DNA from: Mantis religiosa
Taxonomy: Eukaryota > Arthropoda > Insecta > Mantodea > Mantidae
Assembly: GCA_030765055.1 (NCBI GenBank)
Contig: CM060958.1
Location: 108,674,127-108,738,126 of the forward strand
Length of the DNA stretch: 64,000 nt
Direction of reading: 5' to 3'
The notes under the pieces were generated by a model. The model did no database searches. It was not told where the DNA came from and saw only the letters and a list, made by a program, of their open reading frames with translations. Position 1 is the first letter of the stretch, and each line of letters begins with the position of its first letter. The position numbers and the translations under genes were made by a program. This document shows positions 11,705 through 23,647 of this stretch, piece by piece.

Positions 11705-12172
11705 ATAGAGTAAAAATCACCAACATTAAGCCCAGCTTAACTGAGCTTATTCAACAAAAAACAGTTGCATTGTTCACATTAATACATTCCAAAGAACAAA
11801 GTTTCAAGCTTTTGCCACGTAAACTGACTTTTTACTAACCCAATACTAACTTTGCTGAAATTGGTGGGTTCAGAACATTATGAATAACTTTTATATGCAT
11901 AAAAATAGTTTCTTTACATGAAAAATAAATTTATTTTTATAACATGTGCGTGATGTTATTCATCCTTGGATAATCCAAAGAGTGTAGTATTTCGAATTTT
12001 TACTGATGTTAAGTTAAAGTTAAATAAAAATCTAGTTGGGCAAACTTGTATACAATTTACTTCAAAGTGCAAAGAAAATTAATTTTAATAATGACAATTT
12101 AAAAATATATATTCTTATTTAAAATACATTTTATGCACAAGTTTATTTTATTTAGTTTAACTTTAATTTTTT
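11705..12172. other. hAT interior, AT-rich
   Basis: Part of the 10663-13067 hAT element between its LINE and SINE insertions. No coding motif seen. Confidence 0.5.
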
Positions 12173-12858
12173 ATGGAAATTAATTGTTATTTCACACTGG
12201 CCATGTGTAGGCTATATTGTGGAAACGTAGAGTTAGGCTGAAAAATTCAATGCCATAGCCGGGATTTGAACCATGGATCTTCTGGTCTCCGTCCAGCTCC
12301 TCTAACCACTGACTTACTATGGTCAACGTGCCGATATGACATTAAATCCTCCAACTGATTCGTCGTATTTTTCCCGGTAAACCACTTAGGAGTTCTCATA
12401 AACACATGAGACAACTACCTTAATGGCGACTTACTACATGTAAGTACTTTAAGGCCCGGGCTTTATAGTTAACCACTATTAGGTCAATTAATAGAAATTA
12501 ATTGTTGTTTCACACTGGCCGTGTGTAGGCTAAATTGTGCAAACGTAGAGTCAGACTGAAAAATTCAATGCCATAGCCGGGATTTGAGCCACGGATCTTC
12601 TGGTTTCCGTCCAGCAGCTCTAACCATTGAGTTACTATGGTCAATGTGCCGATATGGCATTAAATTCTCCAACTGACTCGTGTTTTTTCGGGTAAACCAC
12701 TAGGAGTTCTCATAAACACATCAGACAACTACCTCTATGGCGACTTACAACATGTAAGTACTTTAAGGCCCAGGCTTTATGGTTAACCACTATTAGGTTA
12801 ATTAATGGAAATTAATTGTTATTTCACACTAGCCGTGTGTAGGCCAAATTGTGGAAAT
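12173..12858 (-). repeat. Tandem SINE-C array (2 full units plus part)
   Basis: Units start at 12173, 12491 and 12805 with ATGGAAATTAATTGTT or a near match, giving a period of 314-318 bp. The third unit stops after about 55 bases. Each unit carries the antisense tRNA-like head (GGGATTTGAACCATGGATC) and the same flank (GTAAACCACTTAGGAGTTCTC, CATGTAAGTACTTTAAGG). Tandem amplification of a whole SINE unit is not how SINEs normally spread, so unequal exchange is likely. Confidence 0.85.
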
Positions 12859-13067
12859 TTAAATTTTTTAATTTATTATTAATTAAACTTAAAACTAAAT
12901 ATACAGAAAATATCTTAAATTATACATACAGTAATTATTTAAATTTCGAATATAAAATTCATCCGAAAGTCGACTCTTCATATAAGTTGAGTTGCCAAAC
13001 AATGGGAGTCCGCGAACAAGTTGTTAGATAAGGGTGTCCTTGAGGCAGAAGAGTTTGAGAAACATTG

Positions 13068-13380
13068 GTCTAAGGGTAACATGACCGAATGGGATAGTTT
13101 CGTGTGTGGCCCGTATTCGGGAGGTCCGGGTTCGATCCCGTGGCAAGCTACCTGTCCCATTGGGTTTTTCGGGTGAATGCTGGAAAGGTTAGTTATATCC
13201 CCTGAATTTTCTGTCCATCCAGCTTATCTCCGCTATCAGTTTCCAAATTATCTCTCATCTGCTGGTCTATTTCGGGGTGGAAGTGTCGACGGGTGCCTCG
13301 GCGTTACATGGCAGGATGATGTGCTCCTGGTAAGCACTTCCTCCTTCGGTAGGACACTAGACATAAGATCTTCAGCGTTG
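13068..13380 (+). repeat. SINE-A, right piece (head and proximal body)
   Basis: Continues the head split by the hAT element: GGCCCGTATTCGGGAGG, B-box CCGGGTTCGATCCCGTGG, then CCCATTGGGTTTTTCGGG. The body has CTCATCTGCTGGTC and GGGGTGGAAGTGTCGACGGG. The order matches 39700-40000 and the reverse of 17690-17440. Confidence 0.75.
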
Positions 13381-13439
13381 CCCAAAACAATGGCAATAAT
13401 TTCATCAATAAAAGCAGTTCTTGGAAGTCCTTCATGAAA

Positions 13440-14195
13440 TGCATCATTTACACAAAGCCAATATTTTTTGAAGCCAATCTAGTAATTTCGGTTGTCCTTA
13501 AATCGGAATTCTTGGCAAATGCATTTCTAAACCAACCTGCGACCTTCATATTGATTATACGCTAATTAGGATATAAAATATTTAAAAACGTTATTTTGCG
13601 GAAATTTTTTCTGGTCTAATTAATTTTAAATAAACCATAATCTTTAAGTGATAACGAAATGGTAGAGAAAATTCAATAAATTACAGAAAATTAGCTCGCA
13701 AAGCATTAGGAAGTAGTTAGAGATATAAATGAATTAAATTCAGATCCTAATGAATAGTTCGTATTTAGTAAACTTGAAATTTTTACCATGTATATATGTA
13801 ACAAAGTATGAATAAAATGAAACCTGCAACATTTTATTAAGTTATGTCTAAAACTTTTATTCTGTTATTTTTTATTTAATTGTTATATAGAAACAATTTT
13901 TATACCTCATTTAATATTTAATAATATTCAATACTTCTTAAAATAAAAAACAGTGATAAGCAGAGCATTTTGTAAACTTAGAATTAAAGAAAATCTTGAT
14001 AAAAATGATAAAGTTTAACAGGCACTTCACTAAATGAGAGAAGGCAATTTAAAGGCCTGTTTAGGGTCTCAAAGACTAATTTGATAAAACAATAGTATAG
14101 AATGAAACTACAAACATAAACTTTCTTCACGTGTTTGTTGGAATTTAACTTCCTCCATATTAGAATTAGCCTTTCAAAATGCAAAAGTGGAGGGA
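13440..14195. other. Unassigned AT-rich DNA
   Basis: No domain or repeat partner recognised. Confidence 0.35.
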
Positions 14196-14488
14196 ATATT
14201 ACGATGGGTGTTGTACAGTTTTAATTATCACCCTTTAAAAATGTGATAGAGAGTTTGTGTGGATATATGCTTATTATTTCTTCTGTACGTAGTCACCATA
14301 TAGATTTATACATTTTTCCCGGCGTTTGTTGACCTTCAGAATACCTTGATTGTAGAAGTCTGCAGAATTTGCTTTAAACCACTCTTTTACTTCATTAATG
14401 ACGTCATATGGTTGTCAAATTAGCGAACACGCAACGGATTCTTCATTTCCGGGAACAAGAAAAGGTCACTTGGTGCGAGATCAGGCGA

Positions 14489-14896
14489 TTAAGGTGGATG
14501 CTGTAAGGTCTCAAAGCCACATTCCCTTGTTTTGTCAACTGCAACTTGAGATGAATCAGCTGGTGTATTGTCATCCAGAAGACGAACAACTTTGGAGAGT
14601 ATACCACGTCGTTTCTTAATCAGAGCTGCTCGTAACTTGTCCAGAAGATTGCAGTAGTATCTGCCAGTGATGGTTTCACCCTTGGCAAGATAATCTGTAA
14701 GGATGACTCCACGACAGTCCCAGAAAACTGAAAGCATGACCTCCCCAGCTGACTTTTGCACCTTTGCCTTTTCGGGAGATGGGGAATCGGCATGTTTCCC
14801 TTCCATGCTCATGGTTTTTGTCTCTGGATCATACTGATAGATCCAGGATTCATCCATGGTTACCAGACGATCAAAATCATGCTCCAACAACATCAA
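14489..14896 (-). pseudogene. Mariner transposase, catalytic part
   Basis: A 135-codon frame. The first catalytic aspartate is in TMDESWIYQYDPETK (residue 15). The second is in RLLDDNTPADS (about residue 108), where intact mariners read HDNARPH. The third aspartate region (PSDLFLFPEMK) is visible near 14435-14465 in another frame. The enzyme would cut and rejoin DNA at TA sites by the DDD mechanism if whole. The frameshift before the third aspartate and the altered motif around the second make it inactive. Confidence 0.8.
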
Positions 14897-14940
14897 ACTG
14901 TGTCTTGTAAGGTCACGTCATGTTTGCTTTTGGAAAGGGG

Positions 14941-15129
14941 TTAGCAAATGTGGAACCCACCGTCAGACATCTTAGACATGTGCAGTTCGTCATGAATAAT
15001 TTTCCACACACTACCATAGCTAAGATGTGTCTCATTCATGATCATTTGGATGGTTGCTCGTCTGTCTTCCAGTATTAAACACTCCACTTTCTTCACTGTG
15101 ACAGCATCGTCTATCAACTTTTGGCACAT
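14941..15129 (-). pseudogene. Mariner transposase, HTH part
   Basis: A 62-codon frame: ECLILEDRRATIQMIMNETHLSYGSVWKIIHDELHMSKMS. This is the second helix-turn-helix of the mariner paired DNA-binding domain, which holds the terminal repeats. The WVPR-like linker that follows is degraded. It belongs to the same dead element as the catalytic frame at 14489-14896, one frameshift away. Confidence 0.75.
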
Positions 15130-15459
15130 CTGTCAGGGACATGTGACCACTTTGAAAATTTATTTTCTACCTCACAATAGTGTCATACGATGGGAAATCA
15201 TTTCCATAAACAGCCGTCATCTCATCATGGATTTCCCGAGCAGTTGTGCCCTTCAAATGCAGAAACTTGATCACACTACGAGCCTCAATTTTCTCCATCT
15301 TACACCTGAGTCATTTCTGGCACTCACAGTAAAAAGCAAAAGAAGTTAAATCACTGAAACTATCATCATTATCTCCCAAGAGATCAAAGATGACGCTGAA
15401 AAATTTGCATCACTCTACTACCGGGTGATAATTAAAACTTTATGACACGCCCTCGTACA

Positions 15460-16545
15460 TAGCTATCTCAACGAAAGAATAAAAAAATGTCAGCTACGAC
15501 ACTTACCTTAATTATATACTTACTTGAAATTGGTAGCAAAAGTACGGAATTTATTGCTTTTCATTCAGAACTCTTTTATTGCTTCTTTGATTAGAAATGA
15601 TTTACTTCTCAGAGATTTGCATGGAGATATAAATAATGGTGAAGCGTAATGACTCCTTAATACCAAGAAAAACATTAAAGCTACTCACAGCCCTGTTCGT
15701 AGTTATATCTGCAGCTCCTTTTTTGTTTTATAAGGAGACAGGCCTTGCAATAAAAGAGCGAACCGCTTAACAAATGAAAAGCAACAGGTGACAGCGCAGC
15801 CTTTGCCACCTGGGTGTGGCGTTTCCTACATGGGTCTAGTGTAATATAATAACACACAATTTCATTCAGATATTTGCAGGGGCTTCAGAGATAAGTATTT
15901 TTCTACAATTCATTAATTTAAATAAAAGTGTTAAATAACGATATCCCGCTATCAAACTTCTTTTACATAGAGCTATCAACTTTATTTTATCTTTAACAAC
16001 AAACAGTTACAAAAAACTTTACATTGGATTGTCTCAAAATTCAAATAAATTTATGATTAGAAAAGATAAACCCTTTGTAATTCGGTATTTTTCTATTTTA
16101 TGAAAATTATGAAATGAATGTAACATAATTATGAAATTTATAAAATGGTCAAGCGAGTTTATAGTAACTTCTGCTGAAAATTAGAGGTTATTTGGGCAAA
16201 TATTTAGACACATGGAGCATTTTAAGTAATGGAAAAATTCCGCAAAATGGGTTTCAGAAGAACGTGAAAAATTGGAATATTTATTACATTAACATTCTCT
16301 GAAATGTTTCAAAGGTTATACAAGCGATAAATAAGACGCCAAATGTAATTTTGAAGTATAAATACAGTAAAAACAGTCAATTTTTTGCAGCTCTATCGGA
16401 TTTTTATTCAATTTCTGAGGTGCATTGTTTTAAAGCTGCAATTATATTTGAATTTGTTTGCTTTTTTAAACCGAAGTGATTATAAGTACATTGTTTGTGA
16501 TTTTGAGAAGGTGTATGAGTCATTTACTCAGGAAAGTGAAAATGT
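15460..16545. other. Unassigned AT-rich DNA
   Basis: No motif-bearing frame or repeat partner recognised between the mariner and the SINE-A copy. Confidence 0.35.
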
Positions 16546-16549
16546 GTTA

Positions 16550-17700
16550 GGATTAGGATTTCATTACGCAGGGGATTCGGTACTTAGGCCACCATGCTGA
16601 GTCCATTGTTCCTATGCCCCCAAGTGGGACACCCCCGGGAGGAAAGATGAGGTGAAGGAGAAAGAGGGCTGCCGACTCAAGGAGACACGACAGTACAGAG
16701 GGCAGGGTCTCCATAGATTACTTGGATAGAGACTTCCCACTATAGGCCAGTACAAAGAAATCATTCCCCTACAGTGGGACGGCAACGAGCCCAGCATCCG
16801 AGCCCCAATGCTCCCAGGCTATCCAACCGAGCCCCAGAAGACCCTGGCTGGCGGTCACGAAATTGGCCAGGCAGAGGAGCGGAGACCGCCAACCGACCTA
16901 CCGGAGGAGAAAGTAGTTTTCCTCAGAGCACATTGTGACTTTGTGGGTTCGTAGAATTAAAAGTCCAATTTGCCGAAATTCTAAATGTTCTTTATTTACG
17001 TAGAGATACACTGTTCAATTCTCACGTAACAACATTACATCACATACAACACAATCTTCCAAGGTCGATGACAATAACAGCGTCCAGTTCAGCTCTCTTT
17101 ATAACAACACTATTGTTACACAACTTCAAAGCTGACTCTCGTTTTACACACAACTGACTCATCACTAGCCATGGCTTCCTTTTTATACACCCATTCGTGA
17201 ATTCCAGACTGTTCTCTACAATAACTAGATGTTTCTCGAATCAACAAGGCATCTAATGACGTAATCCGAATATTCTATCACCTTCCGGGAACGTCTGGGA
17301 AACGCTTTTATCTCTGCTATCGGTTTACACTAGCCGCGCTATCGTTAACTGCTTACGCAAGCTCTTCATTACAGTGAAACAATATCCGCCGTCTGTTTTC
17401 TATTTGTTCCGAAACTTTATTGCCTGTTGCCGCGACAATATCAACCTGCCATGCACCGCCGAGACTCCCACCGACACTTCTACCCTGAAAGAGACAACCA
17501 GATGAGAGATGATATGAAGTGATAGTGGAGATCAAATGGAGTGACAGGAAATTCGGGAGATGTGATTAACCTACCCAGCATTCTCCTGGCGACCCGGGAA
17601 AACCCCGAAAAACCCATGGGATAGGTAGGTCAGCCACGGAAATCGAACTCGGACCTCCGGAATACGGGCCACAGACGAAACCGCTCGTTGAAAATGTGTC
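16550..17700 (-). repeat. SINE-A copy split by a solo LTR
   Basis: The antisense repeat begins with the 3' end (GGATTTCATTACGCAGGGG, CGGTACTTAGGCCACCATG) and runs through the body to CCTCAGAGCACAT at 16933. It resumes at 17438 with ATATCAACCTGCCATGCACC and ends in the tRNA-like head (GAAATCGAACTCGGACC, GGAATACGGGCCAC). The copy at 39.7-40.6 kb is continuous here (GAGCATATCATCCCGCC in antisense), which fixes the insertion point. Unbroken length is about 650 bp, long for a SINE. Confidence 0.8.
16934..17437 (-). mobile_element. Solo LTR of the Gypsy-type family (504 bp)
   Basis: Starts TGTGACTTTGTGGGTTCG, the antisense 3' end of the LTR seen at 30183 and 31982, and ends CCGCGACA, giving TG...CA ends. 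It lies within SINE-A. The four flanking bases are ACAT on the left and ATAT on the right, a one-mismatch TSD. An antisense polyadenylation-like TTTATT lies near 16990. Confidence 0.75.
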
Positions 17701-17704
17701 ACAG

Positions 17705-18145
17705 AATGTTTGCACTTGAGGCATGAAATGACCCCAGATGTGCGAAGACCAGTAACCCAGTGCCATAAGCATGCCCACAAGTTTGCAAATGTGATTTTCA
17801 TATGTATGAATTAAATATTTAAGTCAATATTTAACCATTAAATAACAACATTAAATAATTACGGAGAGCTTATGGTTTTTGCTTTGTAAGCAAGTAAATA
17901 TGGTCTCTTCTACCCCCACCCCCCGCCATTTATACCCCGTCTTTTAACTGCAATGGTCATATCGGCGCGGCCGTTCTCCTTTTTAGGACATATCGTCTAA
18001 TTGGCGGTGATTAATTCATAGACGTTGGATTGCTAGGTACTTTAGATTTTAATCATCAGATCACGCACACATTCGCACTCTCATTTATACTTCCATACTC
18101 TGGAGATGATGGGCAATCATATTGGTTAGAGAAAAAACTCCAGCC
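17705..18145. other. Unassigned DNA
   Basis: No feature recognised beyond short AT-rich runs. Confidence 0.35.
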
Positions 18146-18146
18146 G

Positions 18147-18430
18147 GCCCGCCTCGGTAGCGTAGATGGTAGCGTGTCTGCCTCACGTTAAAGAGGTCCC
18201 GAGTTCTTATCTCGGTCAGGGTGAGCTACCTGGATAATGTTTTTCCGGGGTTTTCCTTGTCCTGAAAGACGAATATCGGGTAACTCTAAGCTCTTGGACC
18301 CTGGGCTCATTTGAGCATCATTTCGTCCATTCCATTCATCGTACGGTATGACTTAATGTTGGAGGACGGGGACCCCTCACAACGCAGACAGGTGATCTAC
18401 CGACTGAGCTATGGCGCCAACGTAAATGTG
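18147..18430 (+). repeat. SINE-B copy with a tRNA-like insert in its tail
   Basis: Head GCCCGCCTCGGTAGCGTAG, A-box-like GGTAGCGTGTCTGCC, and a B-box-like block GTCCCGAGTTCTTATCTCGG in which the usual GTTCGAATC is altered. The body then runs to GGAGGACG at 18368. The tail CGTAAATG resumes at 18421. The 52 bases between (18369-18420) read on the minus strand as TTGGCGCCATAGCTCAGTCG, then GTAGATCACCTGTC. That is the front half of a different tRNA-like sequence. Confidence 0.75.
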
Positions 18431-18434
18431 GCCT

Positions 18435-20035
18435 TGATGTCAAATAAACTGAGAAAACTTAATAATTAATAGTAATAATAATGGTGATGATGATAATAAA
18501 TATAATAGTAGTAATAATAATTTTCCAAGTAGGATTAATCTAAACATAATTAATTTCATTGCCTATTTTAAATAAAACCTGTAACGCTGTTCAACATTTG
18601 AACATCTTAAACAATCCTGTTTCATTTGTTTCATAACTTAAGTTAGTGAACGCATCTAATTACTTTAGTGACCATAGAAACGGTACTGATAACAGTGAAT
18701 TTGTTTACGTGTGCTACTTCAATTGTCTAAAGTACGTAAACCAACCGAGGCAATCGAGATGTCTACTCTGCGGTCTTTCAGTAAACATTAGATCCTAAAA
18801 GGCGGAACATAGAATGCCATGTTATTTCTCCTAGGGTTGCTGCAAAATTGCTCTTGCATGAGACTTGATGATTTCAGGACTTTATAAGAGATCATTTCAG
18901 GAGTTATTCTTTGTAAAAGTGATGCAATTTTAATTTTTATCCTTTTATGATAATATTGTCTGCTAGATATAAAAAACTTATTTTCTCCTACATTATTTTT
19001 CACATTATTCGTTGAAGTTTGATTTCCATGCACTAGATATTGCTTTTGAATTTTAAATTTCAGTTACGTCTTTTTTCTTCTACTGTTTTAACACTTCCAT
19101 GAAATATATGCATATATAATAATACACGAAGATTTGCTTCTCTTCAATGAATCAATAAAACCAAATTAAAGACATTGTACACTTACTTAAGAAAGGTGCT
19201 TTCATAACAACGGTATGTGAAAAGTTTACAAAGTTAACAGGAAAGTAAAAAGCTTAAATTTGGTTTTATTTTGCATGCAACACTTTGTGTCATTGATTAA
19301 CTTGGAATTACTGTGTTCTCTATAGTTTTCCTTTCGTGAATGGCAACATAAATACATTTACGTACTGCTTGACTTGTATCATTTCAGTAAGGCTAAAAGA
19401 GAAGCCAAGATTTTTCACTATCCTCTCCGGAGTATTGAAGTACGAATACCCGTGTGAATGAATGCAATTTAATATAAAAACACAATAAAATACCATATAC
19501 GTGTACCACAGCCGACAGGAAAAGTTTCGCCATTATAAATCAAAGTAAAACATGTGATATAAATGATACAATAAAGGAGATTGTGTAGAATTAAGTTGAG
19601 AAGGTACTACCTATCTCCACAATGCTATTTCCATGATTTTGGATGCACATTATTAAAAATTATTATTGATAAGTACATGAAAATTTTCAGGCAGGTTTTT
19701 AAAACCATTATCTTTAATAATACGTATTACTATTTGAAAATTTTGCACTGATAATTTGTTATAATATTTTAGATTTTGTAAGCAAAAAAGCTCTGAAATT
19801 TCAGATAATTTTATTTTTTTAAACTTGTATTATAAATCTCAGAGAAATATCCCTTCTTATTATTATTTTTATGAGTCTGCTTAATACTCACAACAAAATT
19901 CATAAGTTTTAGTTGATTAGTTTTTTTTAAAAATTGTACCAGAACCTGAAAAACTGTGAAACTGAGAAAAACATCTTTAAAGTTTATATATTGATTACTG
20001 AGTTGTCACATGAGTCAGAACATTCCTGCTGCATA
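18435..20035. other. Unassigned AT-rich DNA
   Basis: Includes a TAA/TGA-rich low-complexity patch at 18460-18525. A minus-strand frame at 18788-19033 has no family signature. Nothing else recognised. Confidence 0.35.
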
Positions 20036-20039
20036 GTCT

Positions 20040-20335
20040 TGACCTTTTGTATTCTCAATTGTTCTTTTCAAGTTCTTCTTCATTCCTTCTTGTCTTCTTG
20101 GTCAGTTCTTCAACCATTTTATCTGCTTTCAGGACTCGCAGCTCATCAATTTCTGTATATGACTACTAACATGTTTAGCACATGTATTGTTGAACTGGGC
20201 CTACTAACCTCAATATTTCATGTGGTTTCATTGTTTATTCTATTTATATTTTATACATTTACTTTTCTATGTTTAGTAAAACGATTGCCTATACGCTTTC
20301 TCTTTCCAAATGTTTTTGGCCTACCCATATCATAT
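20040..20335 (-). pseudogene. Possible transposon-encoded ORF relic
   Basis: The minus strand carries MGRPKTFGKRKRIGNRFTKH just below 20335. A separate charged block, TEIDELRVLKADKMVEELTK then KTRRNEEELEKN, lies at about 20060-20165. The basic GNRFT start resembles first exons of some Mutator-like insect transposon proteins, but stops separate the two blocks and no catalytic part was found. A plus-strand 137-codon hydrophobic frame over the same bases is probably a shadow. Confidence 0.3.
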
Positions 20336-20349
20336 ATTCACCAATAACT

Positions 20350-21175
20350 AGTACAAAATATTGTTCAGAAGAAATAACTGTTCATATACACAGCCAAAGA
20401 CAAAAGAAATACTAGCATCATTGGAGTTACAGTGGTACCAACAGAAAGCTTGAAAGATCCGTTACAAAACAAGGCTTAGCTCAGAAATATCTGTTCAGTA
20501 TTACAGAACTTATGATCGATTTTCTGAAAGCTTACGAAAAGGGGCGTGGCAAAAACTTAACACCCACTAATATAATAAGCAAATTAGATATAAAATATTG
20601 CTCCAATGAACGTTTTAACTTTATATTTGTAATCTAGAAGGATGGCATTATAATAAAATGTAAAAATAAAAAAAGTGAATTTTAACCCCAAGTGCAGTAC
20701 CTTCTCACCTTAAATAGAAGAGAGGGTCTATATTCGTTTTCCATAACTCATCTGGAAACTTAATTTCTTATATAAACAAGTGAGTGACTAATTTTAGGGA
20801 CAGGAAATGATGTATGTATCTATTATTTGGCGGAGTACACAATTGTGTTACAGTTCTGCATGTCTGGTGTAATTATAGAAAATTCCGCAATGAAGGGCGA
20901 ATTTTTAATTCAAATACAGTTTTACTGTTCATTAGATTTTATGGACGTGTCCTTTCTGAGGTCATTAAAACGATGCTGGGAGAACAAAGTAATCAGAAAG
21001 TTCTTCTTTATTTAGAGACTTTTCTCTTTCGGTTCTTCGTATGTAGCACATTTAAAAATAAAGACTGTGAATTATGACACAAGTTAGTAATAAATTTCCA
21101 TAAAATTCAGAGTTGGCTACTTGTATCGCCCACTGCCTCCCACTGCTCTTTTGTGAAGGACACGTCTTGTTGGTT
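20350..21175. other. Unassigned DNA upstream of the candidate exon
   Basis: If the exon at 21180 is real, this is intron or 5' flank. Two overlapping plus-strand frames at 20814-21077 have no convincing domain. Confidence 0.35.
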
Positions 21176-21179
21176 GCAG

Positions 21180-21511
21180 GTATCAAGTGATGTGCTGCGA
21201 GTCCATTCCGCTGCAGTCATGATATATCCGCCCAACTCGGTACCTGGCGGCCGATGCACCAAGTCCGTACCCAGCAACAGAGCTCCCGTGGGATGCTCCA
21301 AGAAGGGAGGATCCCAGGGGGCCGGCAGGAGCGGTGCTGGAGGTGTCCGCGGTAAAGGCAAGCAGCAACAACAAAAGGCTCAACTGGTACAATGGAAACA
21401 GAGAAACGTACAAGAAGGCATCGTCGTCGTGGACGAGCAACAGCTGTCCAAACTTATCAAGCGCAGCCCCATCCAAGACTACTACGATCTGGACCCGGAA
21501 CCTTTTGCTAC
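21180..21511 (+). CDS. Candidate host-gene exon, product unknown
   Basis: A 332-nt open block that is clearly GC-richer than its AT-rich surroundings. It is preceded by an acceptor (GGTTGCAG, ending 21179) and followed by a strong donor (GTAAGT from 21512). The open frame enters at the acceptor with GTATCAAGTGAT, includes an ATG at 21219 (MIYPPNSVPGG), and leaves the donor in phase 2. The 110-residue peptide has a Gly/Ser/Lys-rich low-complexity middle, a short poly-Gln run, then an ordered-looking end: GIVVVDEQQLSKLIKRSP, IQDYYDLDPEPFA. I do not recognise the family. It shares no sequence with the repeats in this window. It could be a first coding exon (start at 21219) or an internal one. 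Confidence 0.55.
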
Positions 21512-23640
21512 GTAAGTGCAAATACTTCATACTTGCATGTCGTTTGTTCCTTCATTGAAACTTACTGTGTTCCTACCCCAGGAATTTTGTTGTAAGGAAT
21601 GTGTTATCTGAGAAAGATTACGGTTACACTTTCAACTTAGTCTCTTTGAAACACACGCTCTTGTGTTGATAAAACTGGAATACTAACGTTACGCAATGTG
21701 CTTAAAGTAGTATGTACAATCTATCTAAAATTAGAACAATCCTGATGTACAACTATGGGAGGGGAGGAAAGAGAGACACGTATATCGTAAAAGAATGCTC
21801 AGAGTTGGATGATTGGATGAAGAAGATAAAATTAATGGATGTTTCACAGTTAATTACTTCACGATACACTAATCAGCGGCTAAGAGCGTTGCGTTGGTAT
21901 CTCTGTCTTTCCCTTACTCCCCTCTCATATGTTTACAACGGGATTGTTGCCGTCTGAGAGAGATTATGTCATCATAGCTCCATGTGCATCCCTCAAATGT
22001 TTTCTCATCAGTTTAGACTGTAGGGAGTGTATCAACTTGTTTCTACATGATCATTTTTATATTAATTTTATATATTACTCAAATAAGTGCTTAACTTTTG
22101 TTTATCGTTATTAATATTCATGGTAGATGTTTGCAGTTAAAGTTTCGCAAACAAATGTCCAATCCCTTGTCACTAAAGAAGAGATATGTTGCTGTTTTGG
22201 ATTCGGAAATGATATAAAAGGCTTATATCCATTTTATCTATACCAAAAATATCATGAAATATGTTACTGAAACAGGTACTTATCATATAAGTAATTCTGT
22301 GCCCTGGCTGCTGATATACATGTCAGTTTTTACAAAAATAGCTTAATTTATTATATAAATGTTGTATTGTCCACAGATACATGTACAGATACACAAACAC
22401 ACACGGAAAACATATGCTTTTCTAAAAATATTTCAGTTAGCTCAAAACATGCATTGGCACTATAATCTCTATTTGGAATTTTTGAATGCAATTCAATGCT
22501 TTCCCTACTTACTGTAAGTAAATTGAAATTGCATAATTCCAAGAAGCTTCAATAATGATATGAAATTATAGTTCTTGTCGCATAAAAGCAAACACCATCC
22601 CATTCCTAATAATACGCGCAATAATCACACACGGGTTATAAAAGTTGGTGTAAATATTAATTATAGCATTACAAATACATCGTAAGTAGAATCTCATATT
22701 TTATCTGGCCCATTTTGATTTATGAGAAGATAACTGAATTTAAGTTTCTGTATACAAAGTGATAAACTGGATGCACCTGTAGCACTGCTTGTGTGGCGTC
22801 CCCATTCGTGACTTTTATTTTCTCTTTAAATAATACTCATTTACAAATTATTTTTAAATGAAATCAGCTTTAAACTTTCTTTGTAAGCTTTTGTGTTACA
22901 TACGTTTATATTATTTTTCTAACTGTCTTTATATAAATTAGAACACAACTCACCATATTTGTACAAATTATGCTCATTTTGGATAAAGAAGTACATAAAT
23001 AATTTGTGTGTCTTTGGTTGTATGTAGCAAATAGTCAAGAAAAGATAATTTATAACTGAGCAGTACAAAATAAATTAAGTCTGAGATGAAAATGAAAAAA
23101 TTGGTTTGATTATCATTCGACAGTACTGCTCGAATTGCGGTTCCATTGCTATCTGCGATACAGGAAGGATCGAACTCAACTAAAGAATTCAATATCGAGT
23201 GTTCATGAGCAGTGCATTTTGTGAGCCATTAGATTTGAACAAAAATGGGATTTGAACAGAACTTTAAACAAAATGGGGTTTTGAAAAGTTCCAAATCAAA
23301 GTAAGCTGTTTATATTGTTGGATATCGACAACCCTTTGGAAATTATCGCATCATTAAGATTTTCGATTAATGTTTTCCACCATATTAACTTGCGATGGGT
23401 CCGCGATTCTTGCGATACCTCGATACTCACGATACTTGCTTGGAATCAGCTTCGAACGATACTTCAGAAAACTTGCTTGCTACTTTTTCGATATTTCGGT
23501 GATAATTCTGTAGTTTTTATGTTATTTTAAAATCGCAAAATATTATTGTCACAAGTAGAACATTGCAAAGCGCTAGAAATTTCAAGGAATTTTGTACCTA
23601 CACAGTGACATTATGCAAGAAAATAAACATGTATCGGATT
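21512..23640. other. Unassigned AT-rich DNA, possible intron
   Basis: Follows the candidate exon's splice donor. No second exon with matching phase was recognised. The frames at 21712-21957 and 23315-23530 carry no domain. A TATCG-rich patch lies at 23330-23500 (CGATACCTCGATACTCACG). Confidence 0.4.
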
Positions 23641-23647
23641 CACAGGA

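Larger units (their letters stand above)
14202..15455 (-). mobile_element. Decayed full-length mariner (1254 bp)
   Basis: The terminal inverted repeats share AGTTTTAATTATCACCC (14218 on the left, complement on the right near 15421-15437). The element is bounded by TA at 14200-14201 and 15456-15457. Minus-strand frames carry the N-terminal HTH part (15129-14941) and the catalytic part (14896-14489). Length and termini are those of a complete mariner, but the transposase is split by frameshifts. Confidence 0.85.

Noticed and set aside
19934..20347. A 137-codon plus-strand hydrophobic frame
   Set aside because: The minus strand of the same bases carries a more protein-like charged sequence, so this is probably a shadow.
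20814..21077. Overlapping frames starting MYLLFGG and MAEYTIVLQ that hinted at an HTH transposase start
   Set aside because: Only a vague resemblance, no second block, and no DDE region nearby.
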